DNA of 64,000 nt, from NCBI GenBank assembly GCA_026387665.1, contig JAPLLG010000007.1, positions 62,001 to 126,000 of the forward strand. The letters run 5' to 3'. The translations under genes and the position numbers were made by a program. This DNA is from Nitrospirota bacterium (lineage in GTDB: Bacteria; Nitrospirota; Nitrospiria; Nitrospirales; Nitrospiraceae). Positions 26,661 to 34,493 of the stretch are shown here, in pieces (position 1 is the stretch's first letter; each line of letters begins with the position of its first letter). The notes below the pieces were generated by a model. The model was not told the DNA's origin. It did not search any database and saw only the letters and a list, made by a program, of their open reading frames with translations.

Positions 26661-27687
26661 TTAACCGGTGCACCATATCAATGGCCGCCGCCACATGCTC
26701 GATCGGCGTCGTCGGCAAAATCCCATGGCCCAAGTTGAAAATATGCCCAGGGCGACCGCCGGCTCTGCACAAAATATCTTCGACGCGCCGTTCGATTTCA
26801 GGCAACGGGGCATAGAGGGTCAAGGGATCGAGATTGCCTTGCACCGCCACGTCATGGCCCACGATCGCCCAAGCCTCATCCAGAGGAATGCGCCAGTCGA
26901 CTCCGATGACATCGCCCCCCGCCTGCCGCATCTGGCGCAGCATGGCCGAGGTCCCCGTGCCGAAATGAATCATCGGCACGCCTTCCCGTTTCAACCCCTC
27001 GAAAATCAATTGGACATGCGGCAGCACATATTCAACATAATCGCCGACCGAGAGACAGCCCACCCAACTATCAAACAGCTGAATTGCCTGCGCCCCGGCC
27101 TTGATTTGCTGACGCAGATAGCCGGTGATGACCCGCGCGAACTTGTCCATGAGCAGGTGCCAGGTCTTCGGCTCGCAATACATCATCTGTTTGGTGAGGA
27201 GATAGTTCCGTGAACTCCCGCCCTCGATCGCATAGCTGGCGAGGGTGAAGGGCGCCCCGGCAAATCCAATCAGCGGCACCCGCCCATTCAGGGCGCGGCG
27301 CGCCTGACGGATGGCTTCGGCCACATAATCAAGCTCGCCCCCATCGATGACGTTGAGCCGTTCAACCGCCGCATGGTCCCGCACCGGATTATGGATGACC
27401 GGCCCCTCGCCCTCCGCAAACTCCAGGTTGAGCCCCATCGGCTCAAGCGGCAGCAGGATGTCGGCGAAGATAATGGCGGCATCGAGCGGAAAACGATCGA
27501 TCGGCTGCAGCGTGACTTGCGCCGCCAATTCCGGCGTCTTGCACAACTCCAGCATCGAATGTTTCGCCCGAAGAGCCCGATATTCGGCCATATAACGGCC
27601 AGCCTGGCGCATGAACCAGACCGGCGTACAGTCAACCGGCTCACGTCGGCACGCTTTAAGGAAACGATCATTTATCATGTTGGGCAT
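26650..27687 (-). CDS. hemE: Uroporphyrinogen decarboxylase
   Basis: HemE decarboxylates uroporphyrinogen III to coproporphyrinogen III. The 345-residue product has the signature PVWFMRQAGRYMAEYR near residues 22-37 (with the two substrate-binding Arg), the catalytic Asp in DAAIIFADILLPLEPMG, and the FGTGT and GNLDP blocks. It is the first gene of the haem operon. Its final residues (LSKK, then the stop) are encoded by an A-rich intergenic array, so the original C terminus may have been altered. A second ATG three codons in is an alternative start. Confidence 0.96.
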   Translation of the reverse strand: MPNMINDRFLKACRREPVDCTPVWFMRQAGRYMAEYRALRAKHSMLELCKTPELAAQVTLQPIDRFPLDAAIIFADILLPLEPMGLNLEFAEGEGPVIHNPVRDHAAVERLNVIDGGELDYVAEAIRQARRALNGRVPLIGFAGAPFTLASYAIEGGSSRNYLLTKQMMYCEPKTWHLLMDKFARVITGYLRQQIKAGAQAIQLFDSWVGCLSVGDYVEYVLPHVQLIFEGLKREGVPMIHFGTGTSAMLRQMRQAGGDVIGVDWRIPLDEAWAIVGHDVAVQGNLDPLTLYAPLPEIERRVEDILCRAGGRPGHIFNLGHGILPTTPIEHVAAAIDMVHRLSKK

Positions 27688-28033
27688 TCTAGAGATCAGG
27701 GGACGGGGGTGTCAATTCAGAATGGGCCAGGAACTATCACCGGATCGTCATCGAATGGGGCCGGCCCAAACAGCGGGAACCCCTATGATTTCGCGAGAGT
27801 AGAAAAGATCCAGGCTTCGGGAGCGCCCTGTTTCAATTCTCGCAAGGTTACGTGTATAATGACGAGTCATTGCACCGCTGGGTTGCCAGAGCATTGTCTT
27901 TGCGATCCAGCATCTGCGGCCTACCAAACACGTGACTTCCCAAGCGCCGCAATATCACTCAGCCTAACCGGAACGCCGGAGCTTGGTACCACGCCCCAGT
28001 GAACCACCGCTCCCTGACCTTGGAGGTAAGCGA
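27688..28033. other. Intergenic region between hemE and the desaturase gene
   Basis: This 346-base interval between divergent genes has no convincing coding sequence. It holds a perfect TATAAT at 27855-27860 on the plus strand, about 174 bases before the desaturase start. A weak TTCAAT lies 17 bases ahead of it, so a desaturase promoter with a long leader is possible. Confidence 0.45.
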
Positions 28034-29008
28034 ATGTCCCAAGTACCTGCTCAACAGACCACCAAAGCCCAGGTCATCTGGTTGACGGTTCTCCGCTGGT
28101 TCGACTCCTGGGCCGGGATTGACACCATGAAAGTCGAGGGTCCGCCCAAGATGGACTGGATCCGTTGTTTCCCCCTGATCGCCGTCCACATCATGTGTCT
28201 CGGCATTATCTGGGTGGGATGGAGCTGGATCGCCGTCGCCGTCGCCACAGCCTTTTATTTCGTGCGAATGTTCGCCATCACCGGCTGGTACCACCGTTAT
28301 TTTTCGCACCGGACCTTTAAAACCTCCCGCGCCTGCCAATTTGCCTTTGCGGTCTTGGCCGGCTCCTGCGCCCAGCGCGGCCCCCTCTGGTGGGCCGGGC
28401 ACCATCGCCATCACCACATCGCATCGGACACACCGGATGACGTCCATTCCCCGCTGCACGGAGGATTTCTCTGGTCCCACATGGGCTGGTTCACGTCGCA
28501 AACGCACTTTGCCCCCCGGCTGAAGAACATCGCGGACTTTGCGAAGTTCCCTGAACTCCGGTTCCTGGACCGTTTCGACATCCTCGTCCCCACCATCGCC
28601 GGGTTCGGGATGTTCGGGCTGGGCATGTTGCTGGAAGCCTACGCGCCGGGCCTCGGCACCAACGGCCCGCAGATGTTGATTTGGGGCTTCTTCGTGTCGA
28701 CGGTGGCGCTGGTCCACGGGACCTGCACCATCAACTCCCTGTCGCATGTCTATGGTTCGCAGCGCTACGAAACAGGTGATACCAGCCGCAATAACTTCTT
28801 GCTGGCGCTGATTACAATGGGCGAAGGATGGCACAACAACCACCACTACTATCCCGCCTCCACCCGGCAGGGATTCTACTGGTGGGAAATCGACATGACC
28901 TACTATTGCCTGAGGATGATGGAAATGGTGGGACTGGTCTGGGATATCAAGGATGTGCCGATCTACGTCCGCGAAGGAAAGAGCAAGCAGGACGCCATCG
29001 CGGTCTAA
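28034..29008 (+). CDS. Membrane fatty acid (acyl-CoA type) desaturase
   Basis: The 324-residue membrane di-iron enzyme introduces a double bond into an acyl chain using O2. The three His boxes are present: HRYFSH (87-92), HHRHHH (123-128) and EGWHNNHHYYP near residue 270. Hydrophobic segments (about 44-80, 100-118, 190-240) match the delta-9 stearoyl-CoA desaturase fold. ATG 28034 has TGGAGG seven bases upstream. It would adjust membrane fluidity. It is a single gene, ending in a bidirectional hairpin before a convergent gene. Confidence 0.93.
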   Translation: MSQVPAQQTTKAQVIWLTVLRWFDSWAGIDTMKVEGPPKMDWIRCFPLIAVHIMCLGIIWVGWSWIAVAVATAFYFVRMFAITGWYHRYFSHRTFKTSRACQFAFAVLAGSCAQRGPLWWAGHHRHHHIASDTPDDVHSPLHGGFLWSHMGWFTSQTHFAPRLKNIADFAKFPELRFLDRFDILVPTIAGFGMFGLGMLLEAYAPGLGTNGPQMLIWGFFVSTVALVHGTCTINSLSHVYGSQRYETGDTSRNNFLLALITMGEGWHNNHHYYPASTRQGFYWWEIDMTYYCLRMMEMVGLVWDIKDVPIYVREGKSKQDAIAV

Positions 29009-29013
29009 CGTGT

Positions 29014-29049
29014 GAGCCGGCGTTCGTGGTTCGCCACGAACGCCGGCTC
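29014..29049. terminator. Bidirectional hairpin with TTCG loop
   Basis: A perfect 16-bp stem (29014-29029 with 29034-29049) is closed by a TTCG tetraloop, a very stable RNA hairpin. It lies between the stop codons of two convergent genes, 5 bases from one and 2 from the other. There is no T run, so it may stabilise 3' ends or work with Rho. Confidence 0.7.
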
Positions 29050-29051
29050 CG

Positions 29052-29519
29052 CTACACCCACTCTGTCGGCTCTCGAGTCGACGGTTCAGGACTCCGCCCG
29101 GCAAGCGTCTCACGAATCGTTCGACTCACCTGATCGATCTCTCTCAAATCTGAAGCGGACACGATCCAGGCATCTGCCGGTTCGAGCTCAATCCGATAGT
29201 GATTCTTCTTCGCCGAAAACCATTCGATATAGGGATGAGGCACGAGGTTCGGATGGGGGTCGAACGAGATCAGGTTCACTGCCCCGATCTGCGGGCTTTC
29301 CATATCACCGATCATCTGGCCCGCAAGATCTTCGTCCTCAAACCGGGGATTCCGGAACTGGATGACCTGCCCCACAATATCGGCCTTAAAGTTGCCCTGC
29401 AAATACACATCGATCGGCCCGATCACCGCGAATACAATCCGCCCGACGATCGTACCTTCGATGCGATTATCCAGAAACCCTTCTTGCACCCAGCGACCAT
29501 TGGCGAATTTTTGTGCCAT
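29052..29519 (-). CDS. Protein of unknown function
   Basis: This 155-residue cytoplasmic protein has no recognised domain or cysteine. It begins MAQKFANGRWVQEGFLDNRIEGTIVGRIVF, is rich in beta-forming residues for about 125 residues, and ends in a polar tail. Its length and lack of membrane segments argue against transport. It lies 18 bases downstream of the EamA-transporter gene, so the two are probably cotranscribed. The start has AAGGAG (CAAGGAGTCAG) upstream. Confidence 0.75.
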   Translation of the reverse strand: MAQKFANGRWVQEGFLDNRIEGTIVGRIVFAVIGPIDVYLQGNFKADIVGQVIQFRNPRFEDEDLAGQMIGDMESPQIGAVNLISFDPHPNLVPHPYIEWFSAKKNHYRIELEPADAWIVSASDLREIDQVSRTIRETLAGRSPEPSTREPTEWV

Positions 29520-29537
29520 CTGACTCCTTGTACCGCG

Positions 29538-30407
29538 CTATGCCGGTTGAACCACCCTGACCGGCGACTCAGGCGACGTGGAGCCGCTGCCCCATGAACC
29601 CACCAGTACCGCGACGAGAATAAGGGCACTGCCAACCCAGCCCTGCAGATCCAAGGTTTCCCCTAAAAAGTACCAGGACAGCCAAGCGGCATAGGCCGGC
29701 TCTGAGGCAAAGATCAAGGCGACTTGCTGCGCGGGCAAAATACGCTGCACCCACATTTGAACCGCAAAGGCTCCGGTCGCAAGTCCTCCGGTTATCCCAA
29801 GCCCGATGAGCAGCATCGACGTCGGAGCAAAGGCCTCAGCCGGCGCCCGTTCAATCAACAGGATGGGCAGCAGCAAGACGACCATCGCCATCATCTGCCA
29901 GGCAAACAGGGACGGCGCATCGACTTCGCGGGTAAACCGTTCGAGACAGGCAATGTGCGCGGCAAACGCCAGCGCACAGCCGAGCGTCAACAGATCGCCG
30001 AGATTTCCTGATGCACTGGGCTTCACCAGCAGCCAAAGCCCCACCGTCGCAATCCCGGTGGCCACCCACACCCGCCGGTCGAATCGGCGCAGGACCAACG
30101 GCACGATGACGACATAGAGCGCCGTGATGAACGCGGAGTTCGATGCCGTGGTGTAGTGGAGTCCGACCGTTTGGAGGACGTAGCCGAGAAAGAGCCAGCA
30201 GGTGGCAATCGCGCCAGCCCGCAAGACAGCCGGCTCGCGATGCAAGCGCCGCCGCCACAGCACAAACACGGCTCCGACCAGGATGGTGCCCAGGAGAAAT
30301 CGAAGGAAGAGAAACGAGAGCGGGGGAATTTGCTCCAGCGCCGCTTTCGTCGCGGGAAACGTCGCGCCCCAAATGAGCGTTGTCAGGAGGAGCGCAAATC
30401 GTGGCAT
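29538..30407 (-). CDS. EamA/DMT-family transporter
   Basis: The 289-residue protein has ten hydrophobic segments in two repeated halves. It starts FALLLTTLIWGATFPATKAAL, a typical EamA first helix (WG..F..K), and its second half has the matching SEPAYAAWLSWYFLGETL block. Members export amino acids, metabolites or nucleotide sugars; the substrate cannot be predicted. The gene has an AGTGCTG-type palindromic array directly upstream of its start codon, and an unknown gene follows it. Confidence 0.92.
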   Translation of the reverse strand: MPRFALLLTTLIWGATFPATKAALEQIPPLSFLFLRFLLGTILVGAVFVLWRRRLHREPAVLRAGAIATCWLFLGYVLQTVGLHYTTASNSAFITALYVVIVPLVLRRFDRRVWVATGIATVGLWLLVKPSASGNLGDLLTLGCALAFAAHIACLERFTREVDAPSLFAWQMMAMVVLLLPILLIERAPAEAFAPTSMLLIGLGITGGLATGAFAVQMWVQRILPAQQVALIFASEPAYAAWLSWYFLGETLDLQGWVGSALILVAVLVGSWGSGSTSPESPVRVVQPA

Positions 30408-30418
30408 GGGATTAAAGA

Positions 30419-30496
30419 AGTGCTGGGAGTTGAGTGCTGAGTGCTGAGCTTGAATCCAGCGAATTACGCAGTCCTGAGTACTCAGGACTCAGCACT
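30419..30496. repeat. Inverted array of AGTGCTG-type words
   Basis: The left arm is a run of 7-base near-repeats (AGTGCTGGGAGTTGAGTGCTGAGTGCTGAG). The right arm reads the complement of AGTGCTGAGTCCTGAGTACTCAG. Thus the whole segment can fold back on itself. It lies between the start of the EamA gene and the stop of the upstream small gene, directly after TAGCAGG on the minus strand. Confidence 0.7.
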
Positions 30497-30502
30497 GACC
30501 TG

Positions 30503-30712
30503 CTAAGCCTTGCACAGAGCACAACGCCGTTGATCCGACGTCCCCGCCTGCTCCATCGCGGCTAAGGCTCGCTCCTTATCCGGATAGTCGAACCATCCGC
30601 CCTCCCAGAAATCGCTGGAAGACCCGATCGTCGACGACGGCACCTCCGCGCAACGATCCTTGTGGAGCGTGACCCGATCGATCGACCGCGCGATGTGAAT
30701 CCAATAGGTCAT
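30503..30712 (-). CDS. Small protein of unknown function
   Basis: The 69-residue product from the ATG at 30712 reads MTYWIHIARSIDRVTLHKDRC and ends DQRRCALCKA. It has three Cys (one near residue 21, two in the final CALC) and several aromatic residues. No family is recognised. The ribosome site GAAAGG lies 10 bases ahead of the ATG. The TAG stop is followed by CAGG and the palindromic array. It is on the same strand as, and downstream of, another 58-residue gene. Confidence 0.6.
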   Translation of the reverse strand: MTYWIHIARSIDRVTLHKDRCAEVPSSTIGSSSDFWEGGWFDYPDKERALAAMEQAGTSDQRRCALCKA

Positions 30713-30840
30713 AGCAACCACGCCTTTCAGACGAAATGCGGCCCAGCCCTCGTCTCACCGCTCAGGGCTTGACCGCATTCACGGCCACAATCGAATTCCG
30801 ATGCACGCTACAAGGAGATTTTGCCGCCGATTGAGAGAAT

Positions 30841-31017
30841 TTACGGCAGGAGCTGCCACTCATCCTTCTCGATGAAGACCTTCACGCCGGTCTCGAGCTT
30901 CTTGATATCGTCCTTGTCGAAGAGCTTCATATAGCGCGCGATCCGATCCTCATCGTCGATTCGCTCTTCTTGCATCATTCCACTGACACTCTTGTACTTC
31001 CGAATCAACAGGGGCAT
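30841..31017 (-). CDS. 58-residue protein of unknown function
   Basis: This short gene is easy to miss. ATG 31017 is preceded by GAGGAGGATTTCG, an excellent ribosome site, and the frame runs 58 codons to TAA at 30841. The product starts MPLLIRKYKSVSGMMQEERI, is highly charged (11 Asp/Glu and 11 Lys/Arg in the first 45 residues) and ends EKDEWQLLP. It is probably helical and cytoplasmic. It lies just upstream of the 69-residue gene and is divergent from the FmdB-family gene. No function can be assigned. Confidence 0.6.
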   Translation of the reverse strand: MPLLIRKYKSVSGMMQEERIDDEDRIARYMKLFDKDDIKKLETGVKVFIEKDEWQLLP

Positions 31018-31145
31018 CGAAATCCTCCTCTTCAGCCACTAGAACTCATGTCCGCAAGATGTGTACAATAAGGCAAAGCTCAACGGCTGGTCAAGAGCAC
31101 TTTCTCTCTTTGTCCGGCTTTTATCCCGCGTGAAGGATAGGAACC

Positions 31146-31454
31146 ATGCCGATCTACGAATATCGTTGTGGCAAATGCGAGAAGCAGTTCGACGCCACCC
31201 AATCAGTCCATGTCAGAGTAGAAGACACCGTCTGCCCCCATTGTAGCGCCCAGGACGCCACGCGGCTCATGTCCGCCAGCACAACATTGGTCAAAGGCAC
31301 CCACAAGACCGGCTTTGCCGAACAAAAAGCCTACAACATGCTGGACGAGCGGATGGACAAGTTCGCCAAATTGCCGCCGTTGATGGGGAAACGCGCCGCC
31401 CCCGAGACTGCCGCACCGCCAGACGCTTCCACCGGCGGCGTCACGGAGCACTGA
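31146..31454 (+). CDS. FmdB-family zinc-ribbon protein
   Basis: The 102-residue protein begins MPIYEYRCGKCEKQFDATQSV, the hallmark of FmdB-type proteins, and has CxxC pairs at residues 8-11 and about 32-35 (CPHC) that bind one zinc. The rest is polar and Pro/Ala-rich. FmdB proteins are proposed transcriptional regulators, but the family as a whole lacks a firm function. GAAGGATAGG gives the ribosome site. A TACAAT about 78 bases upstream could be a -10 box. The binding-protein gene follows 73 bases downstream. Confidence 0.88.
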   Translation: MPIYEYRCGKCEKQFDATQSVHVRVEDTVCPHCSAQDATRLMSASTTLVKGTHKTGFAEQKAYNMLDERMDKFAKLPPLMGKRAAPETAAPPDASTGGVTEH

Positions 31455-31527
31455 GCCAGACCGTGGAATGGCAGGCACTCGCACAGCCGCCCCTTCCCAA
31501 TATCCACCCCAACCATGTGGAGCACCC

Positions 31528-32349
31528 ATGATCGCGAGACTCGCCCTCTCGCTAAGCCTCAGCCTTCTCCTTAGCTGGGGTATAGCCCCTTTCGTCCTGG
31601 CGGAAGTCGCCGGGAACCTCATCATCGCCGGCAACGGACCGGAACTAACGACCATCGAACCCCTCGCCCGCGCCTTTGAAAAAGCCAACCCGCGCGCCTA
31701 TCTCGATGTCGTCTGGGACGGCAATTCGAGGCCAGTTGAGATGGTCAAGTCCGGCCAGGCCCACATTGCCATCACGGGAACGGCAGCCCAGGATCTCTCG
31801 GCAACGCCCATCGCGTGGGATGGCATCGGCATTCTCGTGCACCTCTCCAACCTCACGAAAGAGCTTACGAAACAACAAGCTGCCGACATTTTCTCCGGCA
31901 AAATCACGATGTGGTCAGAACTCGGCGGGCTGGATACGAAAATATTGGTCATCGACCGGCCTCGCAACCAAAACGTCCGCGAGGCCTTTGAATCGCAGCT
32001 CGGCATTACCGGCAAGATCACCAGCAGCGCGAAGGTCATCGGCCCAGATGAGCAGGTCATCAAGACCGTCGTGGGGACATTACCCCCCTTGTCTGCGGTC
32101 GCCTACCTGTCCCTCAGCCAAGGCTTGTCCGTCGTCGCAAGCGGCGTCGCGGTCAAACTCGTGCCCATCGACAAGATCGAACCGGAGGGCCCCACCGTCA
32201 AGGACGGCCGCTATCCGCTCCGGCGCCCGGTCCTTCTTCTGGCTAAGAAGGAGCCCCATCCCCTGGCTGAGGCCTTCATCCAGTTCGCCCTGTCCCAGGC
32301 AGGCCAACAACTCATTGCCGAAACGTACATTCCCATCAACGAGAAATAG
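31528..32349 (+). CDS. Periplasmic PstS-like substrate-binding protein
   Basis: The 273-residue protein has a signal peptide (MIARLALSLSLSLLLSWGIAPFVLA) and a type II periplasmic-binding fold. The segment IAGNGPELTTIEPLARAFEKANP resembles the phosphate-binding loop of PstS-like proteins, and IAITGTAAQDLS, NLTKELTKQQAADIFSGKITMWSEL and FESQLGI are family blocks. The anion is probably phosphate or a related oxyanion, but no permease genes are adjacent. I start at ATG 31528 with TGGAG upstream; an in-frame extension lacks signal character. Confidence 0.88.
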   Translation: MIARLALSLSLSLLLSWGIAPFVLAEVAGNLIIAGNGPELTTIEPLARAFEKANPRAYLDVVWDGNSRPVEMVKSGQAHIAITGTAAQDLSATPIAWDGIGILVHLSNLTKELTKQQAADIFSGKITMWSELGGLDTKILVIDRPRNQNVREAFESQLGITGKITSSAKVIGPDEQVIKTVVGTLPPLSAVAYLSLSQGLSVVASGVAVKLVPIDKIEPEGPTVKDGRYPLRRPVLLLAKKEPHPLAEAFIQFALSQAGQQLIAETYIPINEK

Positions 32350-32380
32350 TCAGACATCGTTGTTTTTGAAGGAGGTACCT

Positions 32381-32839
32381 ATGCAGATGTGGCGATCATC
32401 GTGGTTCATGCTCCTGGGACTCATCGGATCCATCACGTTAGCCATCCCCCTCGCCTCTGCGGAGGAGCCAGGCGCGATGGTGGACGGTGCAGGCTTCACC
32501 CTCTACGGGACTGAATCCATCAAGGGGTCCGATGCGGCGAAAGTCGAGCGGGACCCGGTCTGCGACCGGAGCAAACGGCCCAAAATCTTCAAGGTCGAGC
32601 CGGACGAAGCCAAACCTGGCCAGAAAGTGACCATCAAAGGCGAGAATTTCGGGACCAAAGAATGTTTCCACGGAGTGGCCTTTAGCGCGGCTGGGCCAGC
32701 CAAAATCGACCATACCTTTCTCAACGACAGCACCATCGAAGCCACGGTTCCTGACGTCCGGCCCGGCATGTCGTTCATCGATGTAGTCGCCGGCGGCGGC
32801 AATGCCCGCTCAAAGGGATTCCTCGTCCAAGCCAAGTAA
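32381..32839 (+). CDS. Exported IPT/TIG-domain protein
   Basis: The 152-residue protein has a signal peptide (MQMWRSSWFMLLGLIGSITLAIPLASA) and one immunoglobulin-like IPT/TIG domain from about residue 69: PKIFKVEPDEAKPGQKVTIKGENFG, followed by beta strands. The segment before it has two Cys, one near residue 61 and one in the domain (ECFHGVAF), that may pair. It follows the binding-protein gene by 31 bases with a strong ribosome site AAGGAGG, so they are one operon. Function is unknown, possibly binding or surface display. A hairpin terminator follows. Confidence 0.8.
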   Translation: MQMWRSSWFMLLGLIGSITLAIPLASAEEPGAMVDGAGFTLYGTESIKGSDAAKVERDPVCDRSKRPKIFKVEPDEAKPGQKVTIKGENFGTKECFHGVAFSAAGPAKIDHTFLNDSTIEATVPDVRPGMSFIDVVAGGGNARSKGFLVQAK

Positions 32840-32858
32840 CGGAACCCGACAATCTCCG

Positions 32859-32889
32859 CCAGAGGCGCGGCACGATGCCGCGCCTCTGG
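32859..32889 (+). terminator. Hairpin terminator candidate after the IPT/TIG gene
   Basis: A perfect 13-bp stem (CCAGAGGCGCGGC with GCCGCGCCTCTGG) has a 5-base loop and starts 20 bases past the stop codon. Downstream is C/T-rich (CCTCCTCAATCAGCCCCATTTTC) rather than a clean T run. Confidence 0.6.
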
Positions 32890-33020
32890 CCTCCTCAATC
32901 AGCCCCATTTTCATCCTCGCTCCCTCGACAAGACTCTTGATCCTATGCTAGCTTACGCGCTCATTTTCACCTGAGAACGCTCGCAAAAATCAGCAACGAT
33001 CCGAGGAAACAGGGACCGGC

Positions 33021-34439
33021 ATGTTCAAGAAAATCCTGGTGGCCAATCGCGGCGAAATCGCCATGCGGATTATCCGCGCCTGCCGCGAATTGAACATCGC
33101 CACCGCCGCCATCTACTCCGAAGCCGACTCGACCGGCATCTACGTCAAAAAGGCGGACGAGGCCTATATGGTCGGGCCTGGACCGGTCAAAGGCTTCCTG
33201 GACAGCCAGCAGATCGTCGACCTGGCCCTACGGATCGGCGCCGACGCTATCCATCCAGGCTATGGATTTCTCTCGGAAAATGCCCAATTCGCGCAACTCT
33301 GCCAAACCTCCGGCGTGACCTTCATCGGCCCCTCGCCCCATGCCATCGATTTGATGGGCAGCAAAGTCAAAGCGCGCGAGTTAGCCAAGCGGGTCGGCGT
33401 CCCGATCGTCCCCGGCACCGAAGGCGGCGTCACCGACGTCAACGAAGCCTTGGCCTTTGCGAAAGACACCGGCTACCCGGTCATGATCAAAGCCAGCGCA
33501 GGCGGGGGCGGACGCGGCCTTCGAGTCGTGCGGTCCGATGCCGAACTCCGCGAGAACATGGCGGTCGCCTCCCGGGAGGCTCAAGCCTCCTTCGGCGACG
33601 GCAGCATCTTTCTTGAAAAGTATATCGAACGGCCGCACCACATCGAATTCCAGATTCTGGCCGACCGGCATGGCAACATCATCCACCTGGGTGAGCGGGA
33701 TTGCTCGATCCAACGCCGGCACCAGAAGCTCATCGAAATCGCCCCCTCGCTGATTCTGACGCCGCAGCTGCGCGCCGAGATGGGCGACGCGGCCATCACC
33801 ATCGCCAAAGCCGTCGACTACGACAATGCCGGCACCGTCGAGTTCCTCCTCGATCAGGACGGACGCTATTACTTCATCGAGATGAACCCGCGCCTCCAGG
33901 TCGAGCACACCGTCACGGAGCAGATCACGGCGATCGACATCGTGCGCAATCAGATCGCCATTGCCGCGGGCAAGCCGCTCGACATTACGCAACAGCAAGT
34001 CACGCTCCAAGGCCATTCCATCCAATGCCGCATCAACGCCGAAGACCCCAAGAATAACTTCCGCCCTTGCGCCGGCACGATCACCGCCTATCTCTCGCCG
34101 GGCGGGATCGGAGTGCGCATCGACGGAGCGGTCTACAAGGACTATACGGTGCCGCCCTACTATGACGCCCTCTTGGCCAAACTCACCGTGCGCGGCCGCA
34201 CCTGGGAAGAAACCGTCAGCCGCATGAGACGCTCGCTGGAAGAATATGTCTTGCGCGGGGTCAAGACGACGATCCCCTTCATGAAGGAGATCATGCAGGA
34301 GGAGGACTTCATGGCAGGACGGTTCGACACCTCTTACTTAGAGACGCATCCGGCTCTCTTCAACTACCATGAATTCGAGCAACCAGAGGATCTGGTGCTG
34401 GCGCTCTCCGCCGCCATCGCTGCCTACGAAGGGCTGTAG
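33021..34439 (+). CDS. pycA: Pyruvate carboxylase subunit A (biotin carboxylase)
   Basis: The 472-residue subunit carboxylates the biotin of the B subunit using ATP and bicarbonate. It begins MFKKILVANRGEIAMRIIRACRELNI, has the glycine-rich ATP loop KASAGGGGRGLRVV near residue 160, the metal- and bicarbonate-site YFIEMNPRLQVEHTVTE (Glu, Asn, Arg) and the C-terminal biotin-carboxylase block. It could also be the AccC subunit of acetyl-CoA carboxylase, but the next gene is a carboxyltransferase of the pyruvate type, so PycA is the better name. It would make oxaloacetate for anaplerosis or a reductive TCA cycle. Confidence 0.93.
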   Translation: MFKKILVANRGEIAMRIIRACRELNIATAAIYSEADSTGIYVKKADEAYMVGPGPVKGFLDSQQIVDLALRIGADAIHPGYGFLSENAQFAQLCQTSGVTFIGPSPHAIDLMGSKVKARELAKRVGVPIVPGTEGGVTDVNEALAFAKDTGYPVMIKASAGGGGRGLRVVRSDAELRENMAVASREAQASFGDGSIFLEKYIERPHHIEFQILADRHGNIIHLGERDCSIQRRHQKLIEIAPSLILTPQLRAEMGDAAITIAKAVDYDNAGTVEFLLDQDGRYYFIEMNPRLQVEHTVTEQITAIDIVRNQIAIAAGKPLDITQQQVTLQGHSIQCRINAEDPKNNFRPCAGTITAYLSPGGIGVRIDGAVYKDYTVPPYYDALLAKLTVRGRTWEETVSRMRRSLEEYVLRGVKTTIPFMKEIMQEEDFMAGRFDTSYLETHPALFNYHEFEQPEDLVLALSAAIAAYEGL

Positions 34440-34493
34440 CGACAGAACCGTCTATCAATTCCGATGACAGGATAACGAGAAGACCAGGACATC

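Noticed and set aside
27373-28002. Plus-strand frame over hemE and its upstream region
   Set aside because: It is antisense to hemE for half its length and lacks any recognisable domain or ribosome site.
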